Of a stretch of DNA of 64,000 nucleotides, positions 41,696-53,924 are shown one piece after another. The DNA is taken from NCBI GenBank assembly GCA_947492575.1, contig CANLNK010000003.1:186001-250000 (forward strand), written 5' to 3'. Position numbers and translations under genes: made by a program. The notes under the pieces are model-generated. The model searched no databases, was not told the DNA's origin, and saw only the letters and a list, made by a program, of their open reading frames with translations. Origin of the DNA: an uncultured Thalassotalea sp. GTDB taxonomy: Bacteria > Pseudomonadota > Gammaproteobacteria > Enterobacterales > Alteromonadaceae. The stretch's first letter is position 1. Each line of letters begins with the position of its first letter.

Positions 41696-43857
41696 GCCGA
41701 AGGCTTGGCTTCCGCATTGGTATTAGAAGCAAAATTTTAATTCTTTCAAGCTTCCTATTTACCATCCCATGGTTTGGCTACCAATACGTTTGGGAGATGG
41801 AGAAGTATCTTCGATATGGTCAAGAGCAAACGATTGTTGGCACAGCTCGCGCGCTGGCAACTGCCCTACACGACCGTCCAAATTTATTTGATAACCAAGC
41901 ATCTTTCCTACCGAGTGTGGAGCAAGGAAAAGACTTATATGGATTTCAAATAAGGCAACCTATTCAACTCGATGGCAAATACATTGATTGGCCAAAATTT
42001 GAAGGTAAAGCGCATTTTTATCACGAAGACAACATAATCTGGCGAGCCAACAATATCGATAAAATTAGCCAACGCTTTAATGCCGCGGTTGGTAAGTACG
42101 ACAAATACTTATATCTATTCTTCAGCGTCGTAGACGATCATACCGTCTATCGCGGCGCCAATGCGCGCTCTATCTATTTAAACGACCACCTAACGCTAAG
42201 TGTGATAAATCCTGAAGGCGAATTTGACCAATATATCGTCAGCAATAAAGCAGACGGATGGGTTGATGCATTCTTGCTAGATCACGATTCAACAAAGCCA
42301 GTACCTTCAAATAATATTCAAGGGGTATGGCAGTCTACCAATGTCGGGTACAACATAGAATTGCGCATTCCATTGAATGTCTTAAGTAGCAATATTGGTT
42401 TTTCTATCGCAGATGTGGACTCAGCCAATACAAAAGCCGTTAGTTTAATTGGCTCTGCGAATACGTCAGATGTGAATCAATTAGGCACGATTTTAGTCCC
42501 CTCACCCGAAATAGAGCGCATTGTTAAAGGCATGAGTTACACCCAATCGAGCATTTGGGTTATAGACAAACATCAACGTATGCTTGCAAGTGCAGGCGAT
42601 CTAAACAATGCCAGCGGGGTTTGGCGTACGTCCAAAGCCAGTGAAACCAATGCTAGTTGGTGGCAATGGATAGAAAACAATGTGCTTCATCCGCTTTACT
42701 ATCAAGTACTCACAAAACCAACACAGAATTTTTCAGACAATATCTATGATGAAAGTTATGTTGCCGGAGACCATATTGATAAGGCATTAGCAGGAGAAGT
42801 TACCAGTCAATGGCGCCTGAGCACGGACAAAAAAGCTGTGATCCTATCAGCAGCCTATCCAATTTATATCGACAACCAAGTCCAAGGTGCTGTTATTGTA
42901 GAAGAGACTACGAATGGTATTAAAACACTTCGCAACCGAGCACTTGAACAACTCTTTACTTCGATACTCGCTATTTTATTAATTGGCACGCTTACCTTCT
43001 TTGTTTTTGCGTCGAGTATTTCAACTCGTATTAGAAAACTGCGTAATCAGGCAGAGTTAGCTATTGACGAGCAAGGCCGCGTGAAAGAGACTTTCCCACT
43101 TGTTTCGACTAATGACGAAATTGGTGACCTTTCGCGTAGTTTTTCCACCGCCGTTGCACGTTTGAGCCAATATAACCAGTATTTAGAAAACTTGTCTTCT
43201 CGGCTTTCTCATGAGCTTCGAACACCTATCGCAGTAGTAAGAACGTCCCTAGAGACACTATCTATGTACCCTATTCCCGAGCAAGCGGAAGCCTATATCG
43301 GACGCGCTCAAACCGGCATAAACCGTTTAAACCATATTATTACTAGCATGACGGAAGCTACGCGGGTCGAACAGTTATTACAGCGGACTGAAAAAACACC
43401 GTTTAACGCTATTGAAGTCGTTGAAGGGTGCGTGCAAGGTTACCGACAGATTCACCCGCAAGTTAAATTCGACATTGAGGTACTTAATGCCAATGCAATA
43501 CTCGACGGATCTGCTGAGTTTTTCGCGCAAATGCTTGAGAAGCTGCTAACTAACGCGGTGGAGTTTACGGAAGATAAACAAGTATCCGTAATTGCGTTAG
43601 TGGTAAAAAACAAGTTTCAGTTCGTCATAAAGAACAAAGGTCCTTTACTACCGAGTGAAATGGAACAAAAGCTATTTGATTCTATGGTGTCGGTAAGAAC
43701 TGAGCAACAGCAAGACACACCACATTTGGGTTTAGGCCTATTTATCGCAAGGCTTATTGCCGAATATCACAATGCGGTCATCAGCGCTGAAAATATTGAC
43801 GACCCACAAGGCGTTCAAATCACAATTGAAGCGGAATTGTCAAAAGCGGTCGTTTAG
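41692..43857 (+). CDS. pdsS: Sensor histidine kinase of the dedicated sortase system
   Basis: 721 aa. TM at about 13-33, a large periplasmic region (about 40-420) that includes a carbohydrate-binding-like segment (QPIQLDGKYIDWP...), TM at about 421-441, HAMP, then a HisKA domain with phospho-His near 506 (LSHELRTPIAVV) and an ATPase domain with N box LTNAVEF and G2 LGLGLFIAR. Length and architecture match the proteobacterial dedicated sortase kinase. Partner regulator directly upstream. Neither a sortase nor its target is encoded nearby. Confidence 0.83.
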   Translation: MSRRLGFRIGIRSKILILSSFLFTIPWFGYQYVWEMEKYLRYGQEQTIVGTARALATALHDRPNLFDNQASFLPSVEQGKDLYGFQIRQPIQLDGKYIDWPKFEGKAHFYHEDNIIWRANNIDKISQRFNAAVGKYDKYLYLFFSVVDDHTVYRGANARSIYLNDHLTLSVINPEGEFDQYIVSNKADGWVDAFLLDHDSTKPVPSNNIQGVWQSTNVGYNIELRIPLNVLSSNIGFSIADVDSANTKAVSLIGSANTSDVNQLGTILVPSPEIERIVKGMSYTQSSIWVIDKHQRMLASAGDLNNASGVWRTSKASETNASWWQWIENNVLHPLYYQVLTKPTQNFSDNIYDESYVAGDHIDKALAGEVTSQWRLSTDKKAVILSAAYPIYIDNQVQGAVIVEETTNGIKTLRNRALEQLFTSILAILLIGTLTFFVFASSISTRIRKLRNQAELAIDEQGRVKETFPLVSTNDEIGDLSRSFSTAVARLSQYNQYLENLSSRLSHELRTPIAVVRTSLETLSMYPIPEQAEAYIGRAQTGINRLNHIITSMTEATRVEQLLQRTEKTPFNAIEVVEGCVQGYRQIHPQVKFDIEVLNANAILDGSAEFFAQMLEKLLTNAVEFTEDKQVSVIALVVKNKFQFVIKNKGPLLPSEMEQKLFDSMVSVRTEQQQDTPHLGLGLFIARLIAEYHNAVISAENIDDPQGVQITIEAELSKAVV

Positions 43858-43896
43858 GTATTTGACCACTTTTCTCTTAACTAGGAAGACTTAAAG

Positions 43897-44571
43897 CTAT
43901 TCAATGCCGATATATTTGTGAACTTGCACTGATAATCGCCAATCGTTCTCTATACACGTTCGAATAGCAAGCTCTGTTGCGCGCTGCTTTTGACTGATCG
44001 GCTGCAAATAGACTTGTTTGTGACCAACATTAAACTCAGTAAGTAAAGCCTTTAAATCATCAACATGTTGCTCAGTTGCAACGGGATGCTTGATTTCGTT
44101 TGCTCTTTCCATCGCTTGGGCAAGGATTTTATAGCCACCTTTCATGTTTACCTTCGGTGAAACCGTCACCCAACAATTGTCGGTAGTCTTAACTTCAAAT
44201 GTACCAGAGGTTTCTATTTGCGTAGTTAGCCCACTTGCTTCTAATGCCTGACATAGTGGAACTAGATCGTACATCGACGGTTCTCCGCCCGTTATAACAA
44301 CGTGTTTTGCCTTGTATCCTTGCGTCTTAAACAAGGCAAGAATTTCTTCAACACTTAAGTCTGACCAAGATTCAGTCTCTTCAGACTCAGCAAGTAAATC
44401 ATTAATGGGAATTTGTCTATCTGGTTTTACTTCCCAAGTATGTTTGGTATCACACCAAGAACAGCCGACTGGGCACCCTTGCAAACGAATAAATACCGAA
44501 GGCTGCCCAGTAAATGAACCTTCGCCCTGTAGCGTTTCAAAAATTTCGCTAATTTTGTAGGTAATTGCCAT
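43897..44571 (-). CDS. queE: 7-carboxy-7-deazaguanine synthase
   Basis: 224 aa radical SAM enzyme of queuosine synthesis; converts carboxytetrahydropterin to 7-carboxy-7-deazaguanine. Cys33-x3-Cys37-x2-Cys40 (CPVGCSWCD) holds the 4Fe-4S cluster, preceded by FETLQGEGSFTG; ITGGEPSMYD is the SAM-binding motif. Divergent from queC across 74 bp, a common arrangement. Converges with pdsS. Confidence 0.95.
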   Translation of the reverse strand: MAITYKISEIFETLQGEGSFTGQPSVFIRLQGCPVGCSWCDTKHTWEVKPDRQIPINDLLAESEETESWSDLSVEEILALFKTQGYKAKHVVITGGEPSMYDLVPLCQALEASGLTTQIETSGTFEVKTTDNCWVTVSPKVNMKGGYKILAQAMERANEIKHPVATEQHVDDLKALLTEFNVGHKQVYLQPISQKQRATELAIRTCIENDWRLSVQVHKYIGIE

Positions 44572-44645
44572 GCTTTAGCTTTTGCCTATTCACTATATCG
44601 ATTAAACTTCAATTAATGATGAATTATACCCTAGAGACAAATTAA

Positions 44646-45302
44646 ATGACTGAAAAAGTTGTCGTTATATTTTCAGGCGGCATGGACTCATTCACCGTAT
44701 TGAATCGTGCTATTAAAGATGGCAAGCAAGTGTTTCCGCTGACCTTTGACTATGGACAGCGCCATGTAAAAGAAATTGAGTGTGCTAGCGCGGTTTGCCA
44801 AGAATTAGGTGTTGAACACAAAGTTATCGACATATCAGCAATTAACCAATTGCTAGCGGGCTCGTCGCTTACTGATGATATTGAAATTCCAGAAGGTCAT
44901 TACGAAGAAGAGAGCATGAAATCGACGGTTGTACCTAACCGCAATATGATTCTGATTTCGCTTGCCGTGGGTTATGCCGTATCTGTAGGTGCTTCGCAAG
45001 TGTACTATGGTGCACATTCGGGAGACCATGCTATCTACCCAGACTGCCGTCCAGAATTCGTTGAAAAAATGAATGATGTATGTCAGATCGCCAACTATGA
45101 GCCAGTGGAAATTTTTAGCCCTTACCTCAACGTTGATAAAACCGCGATATTAACTGATGGTCTGAAAATGGGCCTAGATTACAGTAAAACTTGGACCTGT
45201 TATAACGGCCGTGAAAAAGCTTGCGGAAAATGCGGCGCTTGCCAAGAACGCCTGGAAGCATTTCGTGATAACAACGCGACAGACCCTATACTTTACGAAT
45301 AA
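44646..45302 (+). CDS. queC: 7-cyano-7-deazaguanine synthase
   Basis: 218 aa. ATP-dependent conversion of 7-carboxy-7-deazaguanine to preQ0, the step after QueE. PP-loop SGGMDS at 10-15, then TFDYGQRH and VPNRN. The C-terminal zinc site has four Cys in [16 protein letters not shown] (about 186-201). No preQ1 riboswitch seen in the 74-bp leader. Confidence 0.95.
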   Translation: MTEKVVVIFSGGMDSFTVLNRAIKDGKQVFPLTFDYGQRHVKEIECASAVCQELGVEHKVIDISAINQLLAGSSLTDDIEIPEGHYEEESMKSTVVPNRNMILISLAVGYAVSVGASQVYYGAHSGDHAIYPDCRPEFVEKMNDVCQIANYEPVEIFSPYLNVDKTAILTDGLKMGLDYSKTWTCYNGREKACGKCGACQERLEAFRDNNATDPILYE

Positions 45303-45382
45303 CGAAAACTTTCGAAAGGTTTGCAAAATCCTGCTATTTCAGTTATCTATTAACTCATAACAATACTTTTATTGGTAACTTA

Positions 45383-46828
45383 GTGGCAGGTAATACTCCG
45401 ACCCCAGCGTACTGGATTGCGTTAATTTCTAAGCGAGAACTTCCCGCCCTCACATCTACCGCTAAAATCCTTGATAAATTTTCTAATGACGACGTTTCCT
45501 CGCTGGCAAAATTAAGTGAAACCATACTCCACGACCAAGCATTGTCTTCTTGCTTATTAAAAGTCGCGAACAGTGTTCAGCGTTATGGTGCAACGCCTGT
45601 CACCACAGTTTCACGTGCAACGGTCGTGCTTGGTATTCAGACCGTTAAAAACATCTGCTTAACCTCTAAAGTCATAGAAAGTCTTTTAAAAAATAAGAAT
45701 CTTAGCCTAGCCATTTACAACAAAATTAAAGGCTTAATGGCTCACTCTTTTTATGCCGGCCAGCTCGCCAAAATGATGTTGCCAAACTACAACGAAGACA
45801 CGCAGGAAGAAGTTTATCTTGCCACCATGTTACGGCGTATCGGTGAAACTGCATTTTGGTGCCTCGGCGAAGATTTTAAAGACGAGTTAGAATCATTAGT
45901 TCAAGTGCAGCCACAAGAGTATGAAAAAAAATGCCGAGAACTAATTGGCATGAATTTCGATGAGTTAAGTGCAGGGCTTGCTAAAAATTGGAATTTAGGC
46001 GAGCTTTTGGTTAAGTCTTTAGATAATCCCGAAACTCGCACAAAGGAAATGCAAGTAATCTACTTGGCAGACAAATTGGTGCAATATATTAATCAGCCGC
46101 CCAGCGCAAAAGCATTTGACGAATTGATCGGTAAAATATCTTCTTTGATGAATATTAGTGAACGTCAGCTGCTTCATCGCATTGCGCAAACCAAAGACAA
46201 GTCAATTGAGCTACTAAGTTCTTATGGTGCGCAAATGTTGATTGATTTTGTTAAAGACCTCCCCAAAGCAAGTGAATTGTCAGACACGGAATCCTTGGTC
46301 ATTGCAGAAATCACCAATAAAGATGCAGCCCAGCTTCAAGCGATTCAGCATCTCACCATGATGACCTCATCCAGCAGAGACATTAATCAATTTGTTGAAT
46401 ATACCTTAAGTCAAATAGCGAGAATATTAGCTTTTGATATCACGGGGTTCTTTCTACTGTCAGGACTGAAGCAATCAGTCAATTGCCGGTTAGCCGTTAA
46501 TAGAGTTGGTAACCCTATCGATTACTCGCTATCGATACCGCTAGGCGAAAGCAACAACATATTACAGCAAGTATTAAATACACAGTCAGGTGTCAAAATT
46601 AATAGCGCGATGGAACATCAAGAAGCTAAGTTTCCATTTCCGACTAATAAATTATTTGCTGACTATAAAGTTGCGCTCGCACCGCTACAAATAAAACATA
46701 AGAATATCGGTGTGGTGATTGCGCAAAGAAACAGTGACGACGATATTACTGCCGATGACCTTAATAAATTTCAATTTTTCATCCAGCACTTAAATATGTG
46801 TTTAACGCTGATATCACCTGCCAAGTAA
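45383..46828 (+). CDS. HDOD-GAF signalling protein
   Basis: 481 aa, GTG start. HDOD domain at about 15-215 (ELPALTSTAKILDKF, ALSSCLLKVANS, TVLGIQTVKNIC patterns) and a GAF-like domain at about 330-475 (FVEYTLSQIARILAFD...PLQIKHKNIGVVIAQ). HDOD proteins are catalytically silent HD relatives acting in signal transduction, often with c-di-GMP or chemotaxis. Soluble. Confidence 0.85.
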   Translation: MAGNTPTPAYWIALISKRELPALTSTAKILDKFSNDDVSSLAKLSETILHDQALSSCLLKVANSVQRYGATPVTTVSRATVVLGIQTVKNICLTSKVIESLLKNKNLSLAIYNKIKGLMAHSFYAGQLAKMMLPNYNEDTQEEVYLATMLRRIGETAFWCLGEDFKDELESLVQVQPQEYEKKCRELIGMNFDELSAGLAKNWNLGELLVKSLDNPETRTKEMQVIYLADKLVQYINQPPSAKAFDELIGKISSLMNISERQLLHRIAQTKDKSIELLSSYGAQMLIDFVKDLPKASELSDTESLVIAEITNKDAAQLQAIQHLTMMTSSSRDINQFVEYTLSQIARILAFDITGFFLLSGLKQSVNCRLAVNRVGNPIDYSLSIPLGESNNILQQVLNTQSGVKINSAMEHQEAKFPFPTNKLFADYKVALAPLQIKHKNIGVVIAQRNSDDDITADDLNKFQFFIQHLNMCLTLISPAK

Positions 46829-46869
46829 AAAAGTAGGACTTTGTACTCTCAAAAGGAAACCAATGTAGC

Positions 46870-47391
46870 ATGATATTAAGAGCATTAAACTCGACAATTG
46901 ATTATATTCTGTTTACTTTCGGATTTATCATTGCCATCCAACTGCCCGAGTTTGTTCAACAATACAAACAATATATTGCAGGTAAACTTTCCGAGTCCAA
47001 TTGGCATTTAAGTGGTTATCAAAACATTGCAGATAAGTCTTTTAATGGCGATGTTCAGGTGTTAATCAACGAATATCTTAAAAGTGGACAATTGGCACTG
47101 CAAGAAACTGGACATTTTGTTACTGAGCTCGTTCAGCGTAACAATGAATTAAAAACGCTTGTTGCAAAGCTAGACAATGAAAGCTATTTCCAGCAACTGA
47201 TGGCTTTTGCAAGTAATTTTAACAAGGAGGATACTCAAGTCGTATTGAGTTACTATCAATTGGCGATACCACTAACGATTGAAGCAATCGCCTCTGGTTT
47301 CATATTGGCATTTTTATTTATCTGGCTAAAAATGCTCGTCAGTGCAACGCTGCATAAACTGCTATTTAGTAGGCCTGTCACTCACCCTTAA
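46870..47391 (+). CDS. DUF2937 family membrane protein
   Basis: 173 aa. TM at about 9-27, a helical periplasmic region (QYKQYIAGKLSESNWHLSGY...) and a second TM at about 137-160. Pattern and length match DUF2937; function unknown. AAGGAAA lies 13 bp before the ATG with a two-codon ATG-TAG in between. Confidence 0.75.
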   Translation: MILRALNSTIDYILFTFGFIIAIQLPEFVQQYKQYIAGKLSESNWHLSGYQNIADKSFNGDVQVLINEYLKSGQLALQETGHFVTELVQRNNELKTLVAKLDNESYFQQLMAFASNFNKEDTQVVLSYYQLAIPLTIEAIASGFILAFLFIWLKMLVSATLHKLLFSRPVTHP

Positions 47392-47458
47392 AGTGCTTTC
47401 CCGAAAAACTTGTAATAAGAATATCGCCTAACATTACCCCAGCAAAAACGACAATAAA

Positions 47459-47490
47459 AAAGGCCACCTTTCAGGGCAGCCTTTCTTCAA
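47459..47490. terminator. Bidirectional terminator between DUF2937 gene and ihfA
   Basis: AAAGGCCACC...GGCAGCCTTT stem; the leftward side ends in a T6 run (strong for ihfA), the rightward side in TTTCTT. A second perfect hairpin TAATGCTAG/CTAGCATTA without T-run lies at 47529-47552. Confidence 0.82.
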
Positions 47491-47581
47491 AAATCACACC
47501 AGCTATTATAGACTGATACGGCTTAATTGTAATGCTAGCGTGAACTAGCATTAAGTTAACAGCTATGCGCTACTCAGGTGC

Positions 47582-47872
47582 TTAGCCGTTGCCATCTTCA
47601 ACACGGCTTTTCAATTTTTGGCCCGGTCTGAAAGTAACAACTTTACGCGCAGAAATTGGAATGTCTTCGCCAGTTTTTGGATTTCTACCAGGGCGTTCAC
47701 TCTTTTCTCTTAGATCAAAGTTACCAAAACCAGATAGTTTAACTTGCTCACCATTTTCTAAGGTCTCACGAATTTCTTCATAGAAAATCTCGACCATATC
47801 TTTCGCATCGCGTTTACTTAACCCGACTTTTTCGTATAAGTGCTCTGCGATTTCTGCTTTGGTTAGCGCCAT
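47582..47872 (-). CDS. ihfA: Integration host factor subunit alpha
   Basis: 96 aa. Sequence follows E. coli IhfA nearly throughout: [49 protein letters not shown] and [12 protein letters not shown], including the DNA-bending Pro in the RPGRNP arm. With IhfB it bends DNA. Third gene of the pheS-pheT-ihfA operon, three bases after pheT, with GAGGGAT overlapping the pheT end. Confidence 0.97.
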   Translation of the reverse strand: MALTKAEIAEHLYEKVGLSKRDAKDMVEIFYEEIRETLENGEQVKLSGFGNFDLREKSERPGRNPKTGEDIPISARKVVTFRPGQKLKSRVEDGNG

Positions 47873-47875
47873 TGC

Positions 47876-50275
47876 TTAATCCCTCAGTGATGCATTAAGT
47901 TCGTTTTTCAATGTATCGACTACTCGACTTACCACCTCAGTGATATCTTTTTCTTCAAGTGTTTTTTCATTATCTTGTAACGTAAGCGCAATGGCTAAAC
48001 TCTTGAAACCTTCGTCGATACCCTTACCTCGGTATACATCGAACAAGTTTAGATCAACTAAATAATTTCCGCCAACCTTTTCAATGAGTTGTAACACATT
48101 TTTTGCATTAACTTGTTCTTCAACAACCACTGCGATATCGCGGCGATTTGCTGGGAAGCGAGAGATATCGCGTGCTTGAGGGATATTCAAGTCTAAAATT
48201 TCACCAAGTGCTAGCTCAAACATTAATGTGCGGCCATTCAAGCCTAATTTGCGTTCTAGCTCTGGATGAAGTGCACCAATATAGCCAACTAACTGATCAT
48301 TCTTGTAAATTGCAGCCGTTTGACCTGGGTGTAACGCATCAATTTCCGCTTTTTCGAATCGGAATTCAGATAATTTACCGGTAACAGCAAGTAAGCTTTC
48401 TACATCACCTTTCAGGTCATAGAAATCTGCTGCCGCTTTTTCTAAGTTCCAATGCTCTTCATGTCGGCTACCTGAAATAACACCTGCAATCATTTGTGTT
48501 TGCTCAACACCATTTTCTGCAGACTCGTCTGGCACAAAACGAAGACCCGTTTCAAACAAACGAACACGTGATTGTTGACGATTTTGGTTGTAGCTCACCG
48601 CTTGCAATAAACCTGTCCACAAGCTCAAACGCATTACCGACATTTCAGATGAAATTGGGTGTGGCAGTGTCATTACTTCGCGATTTGGATGCAATTGTTC
48701 TTGTACCTTAGGGTCAACAAAGCTGTAGGTAATTGCTTCTTGGTAACCTTTTGCTACCAATGTTTGACGAAGTTTCGTTAACGGTAAGTCACTTTCTTTG
48801 TGCTGACGCATGCTTAAAGAAGCTTGTGGTGCAACATTTGGTATATTGTTGTAACCAAAGATACGTGCAACTTCTTCAATTAAATCAACTTCAATCGAAA
48901 TATCGAAACGGTAAGCTGGTACTTCTACTTGCCATACATCATTTTCTAAAGAAACAGTGAAACCTAAACGAGTCAGAATTTCTGTTACTTTTTCAGTTTC
49001 AATATGGAAGCCAATGCGCTGATCTAGCTTAACTCGTCGTAAATCTACTTTACGCGGCTGTGGAATATGCTCTTCAGATTTCGCTTCAACAATTGGACCT
49101 GCTTCACCACCAACAATATCAAGTAGTAACGCAGTTGCTCTTTCCATAGCATCACGTTGTAATTGTGGGTCTACACCACGCTCATAACGGTGCGAAGCGT
49201 CAGTATGTAGACCGTATTGGCGCGCTTTACCTAAAATCGCTAATGGCGCAAAGAATGCGCTTTCTAGGAAAATATCTGAGCTAGCGTTTGTTACACCAGA
49301 GTGCAAACCACCAAAAATACCCGCCATTGCTAATGACTTGTTATCGTCAGCAATCACAAGAGTTTCTTGTGAAAGTGTTACTTCGTTTTCATCAAGTAAA
49401 ACAAGTTTTTCTTCACTATTAGCGAAACGAACATCGATAGCGCCATCGATCTTAGCCAAGTCGAAAGCGTGCATTGGGTGACCAAGTTCTAGCAACACGT
49501 AGTTAGTGATATCTATTACCGGATCAATCGAACGAACACCACAGCGACGTAACTTTTCTACCATCCATAGTGGTGTTGTCGCATTCACGTTTATGTTTTT
49601 GATCACACGGCCTAAATAACGAGGACAAGCTTCTGGCGCGGAGAGCTTAATTTCGAGTGTATCGTCAATTGTTGCTGCAACTGGCGCGATTTCAGGTGAC
49701 GTTACGCCTAAGCTGTTTAATACACCTACTTCACGGGCTAAGCCTTTTATACCAAGACAGTCACCGCGGTTTGCAGTAAGGTCAACATCAATAGTGTTGT
49801 CATTAAGATCTAGATAATCACGAATGTCTGTGCCGATCGGCGCATCCATCGGTAACTCAATAATTCCGTCTGCGCTTTCAGCCATCCCTAATTCAGATTC
49901 TGAACAAAGCATACCGAAAGATGGTTGACCACGTAGTTTAGCTTTCTTAATTTTGAAGTTGCCAGGTAATACTGCGCCTACCATTGCTACTGCAACTTTT
50001 AAACCCAAGCGACAGTTCTTCGCACCACAAACAATATCAAGAAGCTCGCCATCTTCAGACGCACTACCAACATTGATTTTAGTCACTTGTAGTTTGTCAG
50101 CATCTGGGTGCTGACCACACTCCACAACTTCACCAACAACAACGCCACTGAATTCGCCTGCTACCGGGTCTACACCGTCAACCTCTAAGCCAGCCATTGT
50201 AATTTGGTGTGCTAACTCTTCTGATGAGTTCTCAGGGTTAACCCACTCTCTTAACCATGATTCACTAAATTTCAT
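47876..50275 (-). CDS. pheT: Phenylalanyl-tRNA synthetase beta subunit
   Basis: 799 aa, the usual length. N-terminal tRNA-binding OB domain ([20 protein letters not shown]), B3/B4 editing domain, B5 domain and the C-terminal ferredoxin-like anticodon-binding domain ([17 protein letters not shown]). Forms the alpha2-beta2 enzyme with PheS. Eleven bases separate it from pheS. Confidence 0.98.
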   Translation of the reverse strand: MKFSESWLREWVNPENSSEELAHQITMAGLEVDGVDPVAGEFSGVVVGEVVECGQHPDADKLQVTKINVGSASEDGELLDIVCGAKNCRLGLKVAVAMVGAVLPGNFKIKKAKLRGQPSFGMLCSESELGMAESADGIIELPMDAPIGTDIRDYLDLNDNTIDVDLTANRGDCLGIKGLAREVGVLNSLGVTSPEIAPVAATIDDTLEIKLSAPEACPRYLGRVIKNINVNATTPLWMVEKLRRCGVRSIDPVIDITNYVLLELGHPMHAFDLAKIDGAIDVRFANSEEKLVLLDENEVTLSQETLVIADDNKSLAMAGIFGGLHSGVTNASSDIFLESAFFAPLAILGKARQYGLHTDASHRYERGVDPQLQRDAMERATALLLDIVGGEAGPIVEAKSEEHIPQPRKVDLRRVKLDQRIGFHIETEKVTEILTRLGFTVSLENDVWQVEVPAYRFDISIEVDLIEEVARIFGYNNIPNVAPQASLSMRQHKESDLPLTKLRQTLVAKGYQEAITYSFVDPKVQEQLHPNREVMTLPHPISSEMSVMRLSLWTGLLQAVSYNQNRQQSRVRLFETGLRFVPDESAENGVEQTQMIAGVISGSRHEEHWNLEKAAADFYDLKGDVESLLAVTGKLSEFRFEKAEIDALHPGQTAAIYKNDQLVGYIGALHPELERKLGLNGRTLMFELALGEILDLNIPQARDISRFPANRRDIAVVVEEQVNAKNVLQLIEKVGGNYLVDLNLFDVYRGKGIDEGFKSLAIALTLQDNEKTLEEKDITEVVSRVVDTLKNELNASLRD

Positions 50276-50286
50276 TTTCGCCAGCC

Positions 50287-51333
<1,047 letters not shown>

Positions 51334-51490
51334 CTACACAAAAAGACCTATGAAAAGTAGGTCAAATCTACGGTTTTTATTGGAATTTTTAGGATAAATT
51401 GGCGGTTTATATAAGTGTGCCGCTTGGCAAATTACGGAAATTACCGCTGGCATGAAATATCAATGCTTGATGTCACCTAACCTTTGGTGA

Positions 51491-52813
51491 CTATTCTCCC
51501 TTCGCAGGTAAAGAAACTATGAATTTGGCACCTCCAAGCTTCGAGTGGGCAATATGTATTGTACCTTGATGCAAATCTACAAAGCGCTTTACGATTGCTA
51601 ACCCTAAACCAATACCGCCAGACTTTCTATCTCTGCTCTTATCTAGTCTGACAAAGGGTTCGAAAATTGATGACCAATTCTCTTCTGGTATGCCTTTGCC
51701 ATCATCTTCAACTCTAATCGTTACCCATTCAGGTGAGTGGCCTAACGTTACTTTTATTTGACTTGCTGCATATTTAACCGCATTACGGATCAAGTTATCT
51801 ATTACTTTATTCAGAGCGTTCTTATCGAAATCCACCAGTAACGATTTGCAATCACCGTCGAGTGTAAATTGATAGTCTGGTTCAGTGAGTTGATATTTAT
51901 GTAATATATCGTCGACAAAAGGTTCTATTGCTTGTCGCTGCTTATTTAAAACAGGTTGCTCTCTGTCAAAGCGCGCCCAGATAAGTAATTCATCAACTAA
52001 ACCATCAAGTTCTTCGATACTGACATCCATGGTGTCTAGGTATTCATTTTTTAAATCGATATCATGTTCATCTCGAATAATTTCCATTGCAAAGCGAATT
52101 CTAGCTATAGGAGTCCTGAGTTCATGGGATACGGCATGGGAAAGTTCTTGATGTGATTTAATTAAGCCCTGAATACGGTCTGCCATAGCGTTAAACTGCT
52201 GTGCCAATTCAGCCAAAGGTGACGACATATTGCTTGCTGCACGTACAGTAAAATTACCGCTACCAAACAAGTTTGCAGCTTTGGTGAGTGACATTAGTCC
52301 TCTTGATATTGGCCAGACCCACATAAAGACGAAAATACCCAGGCCGATAAATAATAGCCCAATATAAAGATAATCAGTTTTTGCTACTGGTTCGATATAA
52401 ATAGGCCCTAGCACCATGATCGAACTAATATCACTCGTTTGCTTAATAAACCAACTCTGCCCCTGCTCATCGTTAAACACTGCGGCAATACCGCCAGAAG
52501 CTAAGTATTCAGATTGCGCTTCAGTAATGGCTAGCTCGTTTTCTTGCACAAAAGTATTCAGGTTAGCAGAATCGATAACTTGAATTGGATAGCCAAAAGA
52601 CGTAGATAGCGCAGTTAGATGCTCGCTGCGCTGAGCCACGGGTTGCCTAAGCAGCTCCGCGTTAAGCAACATAAAAGTGCCTTGGTGCAAAGCCACATCA
52701 GATGTCACATCAACGGGCTTGTCTAAGCTCAGGTAGAGTTTATCGATACTCCAAGCCAATCCAACAAGCGTGAACGTCAATAAGAGATATAGTCTAAAAA
52801 ACAGATGCTTCAT
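51491..52813 (-). CDS. Sensor histidine kinase, RstB-like
   Basis: 440 aa. TM at about 7-25, periplasmic domain to about 147, TM at about 148-170, HAMP, then phospho-His near 227 (SHELRTPIARIR) and ATPase boxes IRNAVKYA, DDGKGIPEEN and GGIGLGLAIVKR. The HAMP-HisKA spacing and the IARIRFAMEI stretch resemble RstB. Paired with the regulator just upstream (70-bp gap). Confidence 0.87.
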   Translation of the reverse strand: MKHLFFRLYLLLTFTLVGLAWSIDKLYLSLDKPVDVTSDVALHQGTFMLLNAELLRQPVAQRSEHLTALSTSFGYPIQVIDSANLNTFVQENELAITEAQSEYLASGGIAAVFNDEQGQSWFIKQTSDISSIMVLGPIYIEPVAKTDYLYIGLLFIGLGIFVFMWVWPISRGLMSLTKAANLFGSGNFTVRAASNMSSPLAELAQQFNAMADRIQGLIKSHQELSHAVSHELRTPIARIRFAMEIIRDEHDIDLKNEYLDTMDVSIEELDGLVDELLIWARFDREQPVLNKQRQAIEPFVDDILHKYQLTEPDYQFTLDGDCKSLLVDFDKNALNKVIDNLIRNAVKYAASQIKVTLGHSPEWVTIRVEDDGKGIPEENWSSIFEPFVRLDKSRDRKSGGIGLGLAIVKRFVDLHQGTIHIAHSKLGGAKFIVSLPAKGE

Positions 52814-52883
52814 TTACTTCGGAATACAGGTGTTAAATACAGCCAAAATGTGCAGCTATTGAGAGTAGAAACGAGTTGAGGCA

Positions 52884-53657
52884 TTAGCTCCAAGCATCAG
52901 AAACCATCAAGTAGCCCTTTTTCCAAACCGTCTTTATTTTCTGCGGTTTGCCAGAATCGTCGCCTAGTTTTTTTCGCAGTCTAGAGACCAACATATCAAC
53001 CGTTCTATCGAGCCCGTCGTAACCAAAGCCCCGTAAATTGTTTAATAAATCGTCTCGCGAAAGTACCTGGTCGGCATGTGTTGCCAGTTGGAACAACAGC
53101 GTTATCTCATTAGTGGTTAAATCAATAAGCTCTTCATCTAAATGAACTTCTTGTTTCGCCGTGTTGATGTGTAAACGTCCTAGAATGACCTGACTGGCAT
53201 TTTGCTCGGCTAAATTGGACTGCTGAGTCTGATGGCTTCTTCGTAAAAGCGCATTTACTTTAGCTAGTAGCAAACGCGGTTGTACCGGTTTACAAATATA
53301 ATCATCTGCGCCAACCTCTAAACCTACGATTTGGTCAATATCGTCTGTTCTTGCAGTGAGCATAACAATGGGAGTATCAATTCTAAGTCGTAATTCGCGG
53401 CAAATATCTAGGCCATTTTTGCCAGGTAGCATAATGTCCAAAATCACCAAATCTGGTTCTGCAGCCAAGATTCTATCAACGGCGAGATCACCATGACCCT
53501 CTACCGAGACAGTGAACCCTTGTCGCTGAAAGTAGTCTTTTACCAACGACGCTAAACTTTCGTCGTCTTCTACTAAAAAAATGTGTCCTTGATTAGTATC
53601 GTTTGAGGAGGATGCACTAACACTGATACTCATAACGTTAACTCTGTTCCCTAACAT
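52884..53657 (-). CDS. OmpR-family response regulator, RstA-like
   Basis: 257 aa from 53657; an internal ATG at 53633 is as likely because the receiver starts only at about residue 25. Receiver with EDDE, phospho-Asp in LVILDIMLPG and Lys in DDYICKPV, then an OmpR-type winged helix ending LGDDSGKPQKIKTVWKKGY. Partner of the kinase downstream. Probably regulates the outer-membrane genes next to it; inference from position. Confidence 0.87.
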   Translation of the reverse strand: MLGNRVNVMSISVSASSSNDTNQGHIFLVEDDESLASLVKDYFQRQGFTVSVEGHGDLAVDRILAAEPDLVILDIMLPGKNGLDICRELRLRIDTPIVMLTARTDDIDQIVGLEVGADDYICKPVQPRLLLAKVNALLRRSHQTQQSNLAEQNASQVILGRLHINTAKQEVHLDEELIDLTTNEITLLFQLATHADQVLSRDDLLNNLRGFGYDGLDRTVDMLVSRLRKKLGDDSGKPQKIKTVWKKGYLMVSDAWS

Positions 53658-53924
53658 TGCAAAGACTTTATCGCCTTCGCTTAAATAAAAATAATCATGG
53701 ATACAATTCTAACCCTGTAGGTTGTATCCTCAAAGTCATTACCAGCACTTATTTCGTTCATACAGCTGATATAAGACTAAAACAAAAATAAAGTAAGGCG
53801 GTACGCTTGTGATGCCGTGAAACTGTCGTCTCGCAAATAGAGTTACCGCCATCGTTTTATACTTTATCAGTTAATATGCGAATCCAACATTTGTGCTCAA
53901 ACTAACATTAACAATGACAGGAGC

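Noticed and set aside
44572-44645. preQ1 riboswitch between queE and queC
   Set aside because: The short leader shows no preQ1 aptamer pattern (no A-rich tail pairing with a loop); queuosine genes often lack it.
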